Shown: positions 26,501 to 33,901 of the stretch, one piece after another | How positions within the stretch are numbered: position 1 is the stretch's first letter | Layout of the letters: each line of letters starts with the position of its first letter | DNA from: Rhizobium leguminosarum | GTDB lineage: Bacteria > Pseudomonadota > Alphaproteobacteria > Rhizobiales > Rhizobiaceae | Direction of reading: 5' to 3' | Assembly: GCF_001679785.1 (NCBI RefSeq) | Contig: NZ_CP016286.1 | Span: 2,294,001 to 2,358,000, forward strand | Length of the DNA: 64,000 nt | Notes under the pieces: model-generated | The model's database searches: none | Seen by the model: only the letters and a program-made list of their open reading frames with translations | What the model was told of the DNA's origin: nothing | Made by a program: the position numbers and the translations under genes

Positions 26501-27223
26501 CTGGAGCCGCGCTTCGGCCTCGCCTGGGCGCCGGTTCAAAACCACTGGCTGCGTGCTGCCTTCATGCGTCAGAGCTTTGATATTGGAATTCCGACCCTTG
26601 CCCCCATCGGCGTCCTCGGGCTTCAGGCCAACCAGTTTTCCGCCAATCCGCAGGGCTACACGGATACGGTCGCCCTGCAGTGGGATGCCGAATGGACCGA
26701 TCGATTCTTCACCTCGGTCGAGTATCAGCACCAGGAACTGCATGATTTCTCGATCGATTTTCCGATGATCTCGCTTCCGTCGGATACGAGCCTGCCGATC
26801 TCGCGCGGCCGCATCGATCGCGCTGCCGTTACCGCAAACGTCGTGCTCGGCCATGGTTTCGGCCTTTCGGCTACCTATGCCTATATGGATTCGGAAAACC
26901 GGGATCCGCTTGAGCCGATCTATGGCGGCCCCCTTCCCTTCATACCGCAGAATTCCGGGCAGATTGCGCTGACCTGGGTCAACGAAGCCAAGGTCAAGGC
27001 AACGGTTGCCGCCAACTATATCGGCGAGCGCGATGGCGATCGGTTCGGCACCAAGCTCGACGATTACTGGAGCCTCGACGCCCACCTGGTCTGGGAACCG
27101 TTCGACAAGCGCATCGAGCTGGAGGCGGCCGCCTATAACCTGCTCGACGAGGACTTCGAGATCACGCCCGGAGTGCCCGGCTGGGGCCGCGCTTTCAAGG
27201 GCACGCTCAAAGTTCGCTTCTGA
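23507..27223 (+). CDS. FecR-domain/TPR/outer-membrane-barrel fusion protein
   Basis: A 1238-residue exported protein. After a signal-like N-terminus (VGMALAFAVPGFGLPAMA) comes a FecR-type domain at about 60-150, with SDHTQVRLGRNSSLQV, GTIWARAE and AIRGTDWTM. TPR repeats fill about 215-600 (for example NGEAEKAFKKAIELDPQDP). The last 600 residues alternate polar and aromatic strands like a TonB-receptor-type beta-barrel and end in KVRF, with the C-terminal Phe of outer-membrane proteins. Its TGA overlaps the ATG of the cyclase gene by one base. The exact start is uncertain because several in-frame GTG codons lie upstream. Confidence 0.8.
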   Translation: MRGYSSNISRVGMALAFAVPGFGLPAMADPVPRATPVAGSVIARKIGEEVRFIDVSDWRVVDIKQDLLTGDVLRTNANGQLAIVFSDHTQVRLGRNSSLQVKKMAAGGDTVLNLQSGTIWARAERGGQGLTVETPAAAAAIRGTDWTMTVEGAKTSMIVLEGRVALSNPQGSVEVNEGEGAVATIGQAPSKVISVNPDDREQMLFYLDLRDGFDLMPTSPLRADRMATERRRLLGLPPERRTTEDWLELAEVQSAFDGRQAAAATLQNIRGRKLTAAQQARVDLIDATIAGSEKRYGDAAKLFQKALPHLDPTRRNMAQYGGYFARSLADPAHAEPPPANTTGPYGAIMQAYTAGFLENPRAAIDIIRKAEQRYPGDPTLPAVRAQLAQLTDDREQMKEAIERSLSLDPDHPMALSARAGYKASYESDINGALADLNRAIALAPGASGTLNSLGLLQGSRDANGEAEKAFKKAIELDPQDPLLRANLSILYLDQGRMKEAKHEIDTAIALDSSFDIALLARGRYYLQTGERDKALQDLLAAGTANPAHSQSQLMLAAAHYEKGDRIPSQQALDNADRLDNNDPVISAFRTAVDIDDYDADGAIRNAQEFLRRSRARGGDYSGLGANASAGSTLNDAFRLQGLDAWGRYYGDAVFDPFNGTGYIDQSIKGSIFPFVNATSFSDDNIIQNRGNASSYSSFIQGLLLSPHMLSGRSRSATLFDVPFIEGSLGGGINSVDGHTRRIGEADIQGYSNATIPISFYGNLTWEELALDRDYQDFGGVQTDNKLLSANGYLTATVTPDDRVVAFVNHGKNDGALSALSSNTGFMELLFRVPIPLPLYTTEETLRESTYAGIGWSHTFAYENVLNGALLYSGSKSNTNSVLDVDLDPVFIGRGVPFIIPFTNVTQETESQTYIGALSHSIGAGPLTFRYGIEGGWLDASSTVDTTLLGLTAPTDRTENTIDIGRGYIDVLHEITPDLKGEYALFATRLEGDGIDISRLEPRFGLAWAPVQNHWLRAAFMRQSFDIGIPTLAPIGVLGLQANQFSANPQGYTDTVALQWDAEWTDRFFTSVEYQHQELHDFSIDFPMISLPSDTSLPISRGRIDRAAVTANVVLGHGFGLSATYAYMDSENRDPLEPIYGGPLPFIPQNSGQIALTWVNEAKVKATVAANYIGERDGDRFGTKLDDYWSLDAHLVWEPFDKRIELEAAAYNLLDEDFEITPGVPGWGRAFKGTLKVRF

Positions 27224-29193
27224 TGCGGCCGCAGGAGAAGTCGCGGCAGGCAGGGCAGACCAGGAGCCGCCATCTCAGGCTGCTGGTGCTGTCGCTGACG
27301 ACGCTGATTGCCATCTCGCTCCTGTCGCGCCTGCCCGCTTGGTCGCTGCTGGAGCTCAGAAGCTTCGACTATCTCTCGACCGTGGACGATCCCCGTCCGC
27401 CACCCGGCGGACCCGTCATCGTCGCGATCGACGAACCCTCGCTTGCCGATATCAATGCGCAATGGCCCTGGCCGCGCAGCCTGCATGCCGAGCTCATCAG
27501 CCAGCTGCGCGCCGCCGGCGCCCGCGTCATCGGCTTCGACATCATCATGGCCGAGCCCTCGAACCCCGATAATGACGTGGCGATCACCAAAGCGGTCGGC
27601 CCCGATACCGTGCTTGCCGGCGACGAAACGCTGATCGAAACGCCGCAGGCCTCGCAACTGATCCGTGCGGCCCCGCTGCCGCAGCTGACCGAGGCAGGTG
27701 CCGTGACTGGCATCGCCTCCGTCGAACTCAGCGGCGACGGCACCTTCCGGCGCATCCCGGGCTACGAGGACGGCTTTGCCGCCATGCTGACCAAGGTCGC
27801 CGGCGTCGCCCCCGAGACCTTGCCGGCCGGCCGGCTCATCCAGTCCTTCGGCCCGGCCCGCAGCTATCCCACCGTCTCCTACTATCAGGCGCTCGACCCG
27901 AAGAACCTGCTGCCGCCGGATTATTTCAAGGATCGCATCGTGCTGGTCGGCCTCAGCCTGCAGAATGCGCCCGCCATCGACAAAGGCGGCGTCGATGCCT
28001 TCGCGACGCCCTACACCGTCCATACCGGCAAGCTCGTCTCCGGCGTCGAGATCCAGGCGACGATCTACGACAATATCCGCAGCGGCCTGTCGATCGCGGA
28101 GGCCCGGCTGCCGACGGTCGCCGCCTGCATCCTGATATCGGTGCTGCTGGCCGCAACCACCGTCTGGCGCGCAACCGGATGGCTGACGATCGTGACCAGC
28201 GCGGCGGCCCTCCTCGCCTTCGCTGCCGTCAGTGCCGCCGGCATGCGGCTTGCCCATCTCTTCGTCTCGCCGCTCGGCCCGACCGTCGCCTATATCTCCG
28301 TCGTTTTCGGCCAGGCCGCCTTCGACTTTGCCGAGGAGCGCCGCAACAAGCGCCAAATCACCCGCGCCTTTGCCCAATATATCTCGCCCGATCTCGTCAA
28401 GCGCCTGTCGAGCGATCCCTCGCAGCTGAAGCTCGGCGGCGAGCGGCGCATGCTGTCGGTGTTGTTTTCCGATGTGCGTGGGTTCACCACCATCGCCGAG
28501 ACGCTGAAGGATGATCCGGAGCAACTGACCGGCCTGATCAACCGCTTGCTGACGCCGCTTTCCGACGTGGTGATGGACCATGGCGGGACGATCGACAAAT
28601 ATATGGGCGATTGCATCATGGCCTTCTGGAACGCGCCGCTCGACGATCCCGAGCATGCGCTCCACGCAGTCAAAGCCTCGCTCGCCATGCAGGCCGCGAT
28701 TTCGAACCTCAACCGTGAGCTGGAACGGGAAGCCGCAGCACGCGGCGGCAAGCCCCACGTCTTGAAGATGGGCGTCGGCATCAACACCGGCGAATGCATC
28801 GTCGGCAATATGGGCTCGACCCGCCGCTTCGATTATTCCTGCCTCGGCGACAGCGTCAACCTCGCCTCCCGCCTCGAAGGCGCCTCGAAGAATTATGGCG
28901 TGGCCCTGCTGCTCGGCGAGGAGACCGCAAGGCTGGTCGCCGGCACCTACACGGTCGCTGAGCTCGATCGCATCATCGTCAAAGGTCGCACCGTACCTTC
29001 GCCGGTCTATACCGTCGTGCACAAGGCCGAAGCCGAAGCCCTTGCCGCCCACCAGGCCTTCATCGCGGCGAAATACGCCGGCACCCTTGTGCCATCCGAT
29101 CCCGCCTTCGACAGGTTGGCCGCCGATATCTCTGAGCTTGCCGGCTATTACGCGATCGTCCGCGAGGCGCTGGTCGAGTCCGGCGAGGAATGA
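27223..29193 (+). CDS. CHASE2-domain adenylate/guanylate cyclase
   Basis: A 656-residue membrane cyclase. An N-terminal helix (about 18-38) is followed by a CHASE2 extracytoplasmic sensor domain (about 45-290; VIVAIDEPSLADINAQWPWP and GFDIIMAEPS). A cluster of three membrane helices (about 295-366) and a C-terminal class III cyclase domain complete it. Metal-binding D417 is in LFSDVRGFTT and D463 in KYMGDC; the Asn/Arg pair is in SVNLASRLEG. All catalytic positions are present. It is translationally coupled (TGATG) to the FecR-barrel gene, suggesting that the barrel or FecR domain feeds the CHASE2 sensor. The cyclic nucleotide made cannot be decided from sequence. Confidence 0.9.
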   Translation: MRPQEKSRQAGQTRSRHLRLLVLSLTTLIAISLLSRLPAWSLLELRSFDYLSTVDDPRPPPGGPVIVAIDEPSLADINAQWPWPRSLHAELISQLRAAGARVIGFDIIMAEPSNPDNDVAITKAVGPDTVLAGDETLIETPQASQLIRAAPLPQLTEAGAVTGIASVELSGDGTFRRIPGYEDGFAAMLTKVAGVAPETLPAGRLIQSFGPARSYPTVSYYQALDPKNLLPPDYFKDRIVLVGLSLQNAPAIDKGGVDAFATPYTVHTGKLVSGVEIQATIYDNIRSGLSIAEARLPTVAACILISVLLAATTVWRATGWLTIVTSAAALLAFAAVSAAGMRLAHLFVSPLGPTVAYISVVFGQAAFDFAEERRNKRQITRAFAQYISPDLVKRLSSDPSQLKLGGERRMLSVLFSDVRGFTTIAETLKDDPEQLTGLINRLLTPLSDVVMDHGGTIDKYMGDCIMAFWNAPLDDPEHALHAVKASLAMQAAISNLNRELEREAAARGGKPHVLKMGVGINTGECIVGNMGSTRRFDYSCLGDSVNLASRLEGASKNYGVALLLGEETARLVAGTYTVAELDRIIVKGRTVPSPVYTVVHKAEAEALAAHQAFIAAKYAGTLVPSDPAFDRLAADISELAGYYAIVREALVESGEE

Positions 29194-29208
29194 CCGAGCA
29201 GAATGCAG

Positions 29209-29976
29209 TCAACGCAAATCGATACTTCCCAGGCGGCGCGCTTCCAGCGGCGCATCCCGTCTGAACCCCTCGAAATAACGGCCGCCATGCAAGGCAAGCT
29301 CCCGATCGGCCAAAGCCAGAAACTGGGCGCCGTCGCCCGCTGCCGCCAGACTGAACGCCGCGTCGAATTCGGCTGCCAGTTGCGCATCGAGCTTCTTCAT
29401 GAGGCGCGGCGCCCATTTTCCGCGGCCGGTCCATGCGCCGCGTCCGAGCAGAATCAGGTCGGCCAGCTTCTGGTAGAGAAGTGCGGCGATGGCAGCGACC
29501 TCTTCGGGCGGGCGGGCGCCGCGCAGGTCATCGGCCAAATCGGTGACCTGGTAACGCAGCATGTCGTAGTCCGCCCCGGCAGGAGGTTTCGGTCCTGCCG
29601 CCAGCATACTTGCCGCCTTTGCCTGGATGACGCGCGCGCTGTCGATATCCAATCCCACTATACAGCCTGTCGCCACCATGTTGACCATGATGGGATAGCC
29701 GCTGTCTGCGTCCTGATGGAGGTAATGCGCCAGCGTCTGCGGATCGTGGACAAAGGCTTCGACTGGAAACTCATCCGCGCTGAACGATTCCCGCCAAGCT
29801 CTTTGGAGCGACGGAAATACCACGACTAGATCGATATCCGAAAAGGCGGTGCCTTCGCCTCGCATGATGGAGCCGGCGACATAGGCGAATGCTGCCCCGG
29901 CATAGCGGCGGGCGATGCAGCGGCGGGCGACGGCCAGTGCCCGCTCCGCAAGAACATGTTTCTGGATATCGTCCAC
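29209..29976 (-). CDS. Nucleotidyltransferase-domain protein
   Basis: A 255-residue protein with a Pol-beta-type nucleotidyltransferase signature near residues 34-52: AGSIMRGEGTAFSDIDLVVV, with the G-S and D-x-D metal residues. The rest is helical and includes TDLADDLRGARPPEEVAAIA. It resembles kanamycin-nucleotidyltransferase-like proteins or stand-alone MNT-type enzymes; no HEPN partner gene is adjacent. It converges on the CHASE2-cyclase gene. Confidence 0.8.
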   Translation of the reverse strand: MDDIQKHVLAERALAVARRCIARRYAGAAFAYVAGSIMRGEGTAFSDIDLVVVFPSLQRAWRESFSADEFPVEAFVHDPQTLAHYLHQDADSGYPIMVNMVATGCIVGLDIDSARVIQAKAASMLAAGPKPPAGADYDMLRYQVTDLADDLRGARPPEEVAAIAALLYQKLADLILLGRGAWTGRGKWAPRLMKKLDAQLAAEFDAAFSLAAAGDGAQFLALADRELALHGGRYFEGFRRDAPLEARRLGSIDLR

Positions 29977-30009
29977 GATCTCGTCCTCGAATACGGGGCA
30001 CAGGCGGGA

Positions 30010-30135
30010 ACAAAAAACCCGCTCGTTTCCGGCGGGTTGGTTTCAGCAGCAATGAACGGAATTCAGTTCACGCGTCTACCACCCACCGCGGCGCGGTGGT
30101 CGTAGACGTCATCGAAACTGCAAATATCCTGCTCA
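30010..30135 (-). ncRNA. Candidate small RNA with its own promoter and terminator
   Basis: On the minus strand a sigma-70-type promoter (-35 TTGACG at 30170-30165, 17-bp spacer, -10 TAACCT at 30147-30142) is followed by about 125 bases without a convincing ORF. A long imperfect stem comes first (GTCTAC and ACCGCG at 30110-30080, closing GTAGAC). The transcript ends in a Rho-independent terminator: AACCCGC (30038-30032) pairs with GCGGGTT (30022-30016), then six U. The terminator lies before the nucleotidyltransferase start (29976), so this is probably a discrete RNA rather than a simple leader, although an attenuator is the alternative. Confidence 0.6.
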
Positions 30136-30141
30136 TGGCTA

Positions 30142-30170
30142 AGGTTAACCCGCGGCCGCGACAGCGTCAA
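30142..30170 (-). promoter_or_regulatory. Sigma-70-type promoter of the candidate small RNA
   Basis: TTGACG, 17 bases, TAACCT. Both hexamers are close to consensus with optimal spacing. Confidence 0.55.
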
Positions 30171-30260
30171 TGCACCGAAGCCGGACGCCAAGGACGGCTT
30201 TCCCGGCGCGATGTTTTGCGTCTAAGATGCATCAAGACTCGAAACAGGAAGAGCCCGCCC

Positions 30261-30956
30261 ATGTCCGATCCCGCCACCGTCATCCCGCTTCCGCAACCGG
30301 TGTTGTTGCCGGTCGAAAGCAGCGCCGAGCGTTTTCCGGTGCGCCGCGTCTATTGCGTCGGGCGCAACTATGCCGACCATGCGATCGAGATGGGGCATGA
30401 TCCCAGCCGCGAGCCGCCCTTCTTCTTCCAGAAGAATGCCGACAACCTGCTGCCGGCCGGCAAGGCCTTTCCCTATCCGTCACTGTCGAACGACGTGCAT
30501 TACGAGGTCGAATGCGTGCTGGCGCTGAAATCAGGCGGCGCAAACATCCAGGCCGCGGACGCGCTAGACTGCGTCTACGGCTATGCCGTCGGCATCGATT
30601 TCACCCGTCGCGACCTCCAGGGCGAGGCAAAGAAGCTTGGTCGTCCCTGGGAGATCGGCAAGGCCTTCGAACATTCCGCCCCTATCTCCCCAATCGTTCC
30701 GGCCAGCCGCCTCGGCCACCCCGCGCAGGCGAAGATCTGGCTGGAACAGAACGGCAAGCGCGTGCAGGACGGCGATCTCAACCAGATGATCTGGAAGGTG
30801 CCGGAGATCATCGCCGAACTGTCGAAGCTCTTCACTCTCGCAGCCGGCGATATCATCATGACCGGCACGCCCGCCGGCGTCGGCGCGGTGGCCAGGGGCG
30901 ATCGCATCAATTGCGGTATCGACGGCGTCGCCACGCTATCGGTCGAGGTCGTCTGA
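30261..30956 (+). CDS. Fumarylacetoacetate hydrolase (FAH) family protein
   Basis: A 231-residue single-domain FAH enzyme. It has VRRVYCVGRNYADHA near the start, metal-binding Glu residues in NDVHYEVECVLALK and the Asp in VGIDFTRRDLQ. C-terminal GDIIMTGTPAGVG closes the active site. Such enzymes hydrolyse or decarboxylate 2-oxo diacids (acylpyruvates, oxaloacetate). It is followed after ten bases by the gamma-carbonic anhydrase gene, probably in one operon. Confidence 0.92.
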   Translation: MSDPATVIPLPQPVLLPVESSAERFPVRRVYCVGRNYADHAIEMGHDPSREPPFFFQKNADNLLPAGKAFPYPSLSNDVHYEVECVLALKSGGANIQAADALDCVYGYAVGIDFTRRDLQGEAKKLGRPWEIGKAFEHSAPISPIVPASRLGHPAQAKIWLEQNGKRVQDGDLNQMIWKVPEIIAELSKLFTLAAGDIIMTGTPAGVGAVARGDRINCGIDGVATLSVEVV

Positions 30957-30966
30957 GGAGGAAGCC

Positions 30967-31497
30967 ATGCCCGTCTACGCGCTTGGCGGATCGACGCCGA
31001 AACTGCCCGCAGCCGGCCTCTATTGGATCGCACCGGATGCCAACATCATCGGCCAGATCGAACTCGGCGAGAATGTCGGCATCTGGTTCGGCGCCGTGCT
31101 ACGCGGCGACAACGAGCCGATCACCGTCGGCAAAGGCACGAACATCCAGGAAGGCGTGATGGCCCATACGGACATCGGCTTCCCGCTGACAACAGGCAAA
31201 GGCTGCACCATCGGCCACCACGCCATCCTCCACGGCTGCACCATCGGCAACAACACGCTGATCGGCATGGGCGCCACCATCCTGAATGGTGCGAAGATCG
31301 GCAACAACTGCCTCGTCGGCGCCAATGCGCTGGTCACCGAAGGCAAGGAATTCCCCGACAACTCCCTGATCGTCGGCGCACCTGCCCGCGCAGTGCGCGT
31401 GCTCGACGAGGCGGCAATCGAGGCCATCCGTCGCTCGGCAGAAAACTACGTCGCCAACTGGCAACGCTTCGCCCGCGATCTCAAACAGATCGGGTGA
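30967..31497 (+). CDS. Gamma-carbonic anhydrase family protein
   Basis: A 176-residue left-handed beta-helix protein with hexapeptide repeats (IGQIELGENVGIWFGAVLRG, then IGHHAILHGCTIGNNTLIGM). Zinc-ligand histidines sit in MAHTD and GHHAILHG as in CaiE/YrdA-type gamma-class proteins. A C-terminal helix (residues about 140-176) packs on the trimer. AGGAGGAAGCC precedes the start. Whether it is an active anhydrase is uncertain, as many members are inactive in standard assays. Confidence 0.9.
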   Translation: MPVYALGGSTPKLPAAGLYWIAPDANIIGQIELGENVGIWFGAVLRGDNEPITVGKGTNIQEGVMAHTDIGFPLTTGKGCTIGHHAILHGCTIGNNTLIGMGATILNGAKIGNNCLVGANALVTEGKEFPDNSLIVGAPARAVRVLDEAAIEAIRRSAENYVANWQRFARDLKQIG

Positions 31498-31521
31498 TTG
31501 GGTACCTCGGCGGCAGGTGAC

Positions 31522-31568
31522 CAGCCCCGTCCTTCGAGGCCCCTGCGGGGCACCTCAGGATGAGGCTG
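31522..31568. repeat. Hairpin repeat, CGTCCTTCGAGGC / GCACCTCAGGATGAGG type (copy 1)
   Basis: CCCGTCCTTCGAGGC, a GC loop and GGCACCTCAGGATGAGG form a long imperfect stem. The same element in opposite orientation lies at 33015-33066 on the far side of the IS256-type element. Confidence 0.7.
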
Positions 31569-31592
31569 GAGAGAGGGCCGCGGGTGAGAGAA

Positions 31593-32931
31593 GGTTATGT
31601 GCGTCAAGTTCAGCAAAAAGGGCGGTCATGAGACTGGTCATGCGGCATTGCGGAGAGCGAGTTTCTTATGCTCTCTGAGATCGTCCATGTTGATGTATCG
31701 ATTGGCCTCCATCCAGTTTTCGTGGGTTTCGACGGCAAGCGCCCTGACCAGGCGCAGGCAGCTTTCGGTGTTGGGAAAGATGCGCACGACGTAGGTTCTA
31801 CGACGGATTTCCTCGTTGAGGCGCTCGAGCATGTTGGTGCTCTTGAGATGCTTGTGGTGAGTGCGCGGTAGCCGGAAGAAAGTGAGCGTCTGCTCGATGG
31901 CTTCCTCGACCCAGCCGGTCAGCCGTGGATATTTTCCCGACCATTTGCCAAGCCAGGCGGAAAGATCGGTTTTCGCCTCGGCGAGATCGCGCCGGTCGTA
32001 GATCCATCGCAGTTCCTGCAGGCAATCGTCGCCGTGCTTGCGTGGCAGATGGTCGAGCGCATTGCGCAGGAAGTGCACATAGCAGCGCTGCCAGGCGGCT
32101 TCCGGAATGACTTCGCCGATCGCCGCGACGAGGCCGGCATGATCGTCGGAGACGACGAACTCGACACCCTTGAGGCCGCGGGCTTTCAATCCCAACAGGA
32201 AGTCCTTCCAGGCCGAGCGGCTCTCGCGGCCGGCCATCTCGACGGACAGGATTTGCCGCCGGCCGTCCCAGTCGATGCCGACGGCGATCAGCACCGCCTG
32301 GCTCCTGACGACGCCGCCCTCTCTGACCTTCTCATAACGGGCATCGAGGATGAGATAGGGAAAGGGCTCTTGAAGCGGGCGGCAGGCAAAGGCCTTTAGG
32401 CTTTCATCGAGCCGCTTGTTGATCGCCGAGATCGATGAGGCCGAGAACGCATGCCCGCACAGTTCTTCGGTGATCGCCTTGACCTTGCGCGTCGACACCC
32501 CCTGCACATACATCTCGGCCAGCGTGGCGACCAGCGCCCGCTCCGAGCGCTGGTAGCGTTCGAACAGCTCGGTGGAGAAGTGTCCCGAGCGGTCCTGCGG
32601 CACCCTGAGTTCCAACTTGCCCACCCGCGTTATCAGCGTGCGGCCGTAATGGCCGGAGCGGTAGCCGAGCCGCTCGGGCGTGCGTTCGCCTTTCGCGGCT
32701 CCCAAAGCCTCGTCCATCTCGGCTTCAAGGACCTCCTGCATCACCGCGCGCAGCACCTCGTGCAGCCCATCGGGGTTCGAAAGCAGAATGTCTTTGACGG
32801 TAGCAACAGCAGTCTTATCTTCTGTCTTGGTCATGGTGGCGTTCCTTCCAGGGAATCAGGTGACGTTGAACATCACCAGCCTGCCATGACCGCCCCTCTC
32901 AGTGAATTTGCAGAACCTTCCGCACACTACC
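31593..32931 (-). mobile_element. Complete IS256-family insertion sequence (1339 bp)
   Basis: Terminal inverted repeats begin GGTTATGTGCGTCAAGTTC (left) and, in complement, GGTAGTGTGCGGAAGGTTC (right). They are flanked by an identical 8-bp direct repeat TGAGAGAA at 31585-31592 and 32932-32939. The 8-bp duplication, the size and the transposase all fit the IS256 family. Confidence 0.92.
31638..32834 (-). CDS. IS256 family (mutator-type) transposase
   Basis: A 398-residue transposase with the mutator DDE core: first Asp in YLILDARYEKV, second in FVVSDDHAGL, and the family motif WQRCYVHFLRN. The C-terminal RLNEEIRRRTYVVRIFPN is typical. The N-terminal half contains a zinc-independent HTH region (STRKVKAITEELCG). 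The frame is intact, so the element is probably functional. Confidence 0.95.
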   Translation of the reverse strand: MTKTEDKTAVATVKDILLSNPDGLHEVLRAVMQEVLEAEMDEALGAAKGERTPERLGYRSGHYGRTLITRVGKLELRVPQDRSGHFSTELFERYQRSERALVATLAEMYVQGVSTRKVKAITEELCGHAFSASSISAINKRLDESLKAFACRPLQEPFPYLILDARYEKVREGGVVRSQAVLIAVGIDWDGRRQILSVEMAGRESRSAWKDFLLGLKARGLKGVEFVVSDDHAGLVAAIGEVIPEAAWQRCYVHFLRNALDHLPRKHGDDCLQELRWIYDRRDLAEAKTDLSAWLGKWSGKYPRLTGWVEEAIEQTLTFFRLPRTHHKHLKSTNMLERLNEEIRRRTYVVRIFPNTESCLRLVRALAVETHENWMEANRYINMDDLREHKKLALRNAA

Positions 32932-33014
32932 TGAGAGAAGGACGACGGATGACGGTCGCGAATTCATCAGCCTGCCAGACACCCATCAGCCTCCCAACCA
33001 CACGGCACACCGAT

Positions 33015-33066
33015 CAGCCCTCATCTGAGGTGCGCAGGCCAAAGGCCGGAGCCTCGAAGGACGGGG
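33015..33066. repeat. Hairpin repeat (copy 2, inverted relative to copy 1)
   Basis: Its complement reads CCGTCCTTCGAGGC, loop, GCACCTCAGATGAGGGCTG, matching the element at 31522-31568. The two copies flank the IS256-type insertion. Confidence 0.7.
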
Positions 33067-33104
33067 GCGGGTGGTCAGGCGCCCTCTCCGCCCGCCTCCG
33101 CCGC

Positions 33105-33812
33105 TCACCACACCCCCGGAATCCAGCGCCACCGCACACGCTCCATGTACTCCGCATAGCCTTCGAGGCCCTTGCGCAGTTCGGCCTCCTCGCCGAGCGT
33201 GCGGCCGAAGAGGACGACGACGAGCAGGCCGGCGGGGATCAGCGCGTAGAGCGATCCGAGCGACAGCGCCATGCCGGCGCTGAGCACGATGGCGGTTGCG
33301 TATCCGGGATGGCGGATTACGGCGTAGGGTCCGGTGTCGATCACCTTGTGGTCGCGGTCGGCCGTAATGCGCACCGTCGGCTCGAAATGCCGGTTGACCG
33401 ATTGCGCCCAGGTCAGGCCGAGATAACCTGATGTCATCAGGAGATAGCCGATAAAGACGACCCAATCGGGCTGCGGCGCCCAGTGGAAACGTCCGTCATC
33501 GAATGCGCCGACCGGAAGAATGGCAGCAAGGAGAACGATCGTCAGCGTCGCCACCACGGCGTCCCAGGATTTGGTACCCTTCTGGTATCGGCTGCGCGCC
33601 GCAAACAGCTCCGGATTCGTCCGCCAGATCCAGATGATTGCGACAGCAGTCAGCACAAGGAACAGGCCGAGAAAAATCCAGCCGCGCGGCCAGTCGAGCG
33701 TGCCGGCCGGCCAGAACAGCGCTACAAACATCACGGCAATGGTGATGGCGAGCGATCCGAGCGATGGCGCCGCGGCGAATGAGTGACCGGGCCGGATGTC
33801 CCGCTGTATCAT
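33105..33812 (-). CDS. Isoprenylcysteine carboxyl methyltransferase (ICMT/PEMT)-like membrane protein
   Basis: A 235-residue integral membrane protein with about five hydrophobic segments. The C-terminal SAM-binding signature of the ICMT/PEMT fold is present: DTGPYAVIRHPGYATAIVL, followed by GEEAELRKGLEGYAEYMERV. The ATG at 33812 has GGAGAG six bases upstream; an ATG six codons earlier is less likely. Bacterial members methylate membrane or small-molecule substrates that are mostly unknown. Confidence 0.85.
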   Translation of the reverse strand: MIQRDIRPGHSFAAAPSLGSLAITIAVMFVALFWPAGTLDWPRGWIFLGLFLVLTAVAIIWIWRTNPELFAARSRYQKGTKSWDAVVATLTIVLLAAILPVGAFDDGRFHWAPQPDWVVFIGYLLMTSGYLGLTWAQSVNRHFEPTVRITADRDHKVIDTGPYAVIRHPGYATAIVLSAGMALSLGSLYALIPAGLLVVVLFGRTLGEEAELRKGLEGYAEYMERVRWRWIPGVW

Positions 33813-33840
33813 GATCGCTCTCCGTTCCATTACAGCGCCG

Positions 33841-33870
33841 AGCGTCCTTTTAGACGCGCAGAAGGACGCT
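33841..33870. repeat. Hairpin repeat AGCGTCCTT-N12-AAGGACGCT
   Basis: A perfect 9-bp inverted repeat around TTAGACGCGCAG lies between two genes on the minus strand. Related GCGTCC hairpins occur around 48157-48176, so it looks like a dispersed element that may also end transcription. Confidence 0.55.
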
Positions 33871-33901
33871 GCACATGGCGGATTTCATTGAAAAAATCGC
33901 C

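Noticed and set aside
27133..29052. 639-codon antisense frame opposite the CHASE2 cyclase
   Set aside because: Gly/Asp/Arg-rich shadow of a GC-rich coding strand; no motif, and the sense gene is certain.
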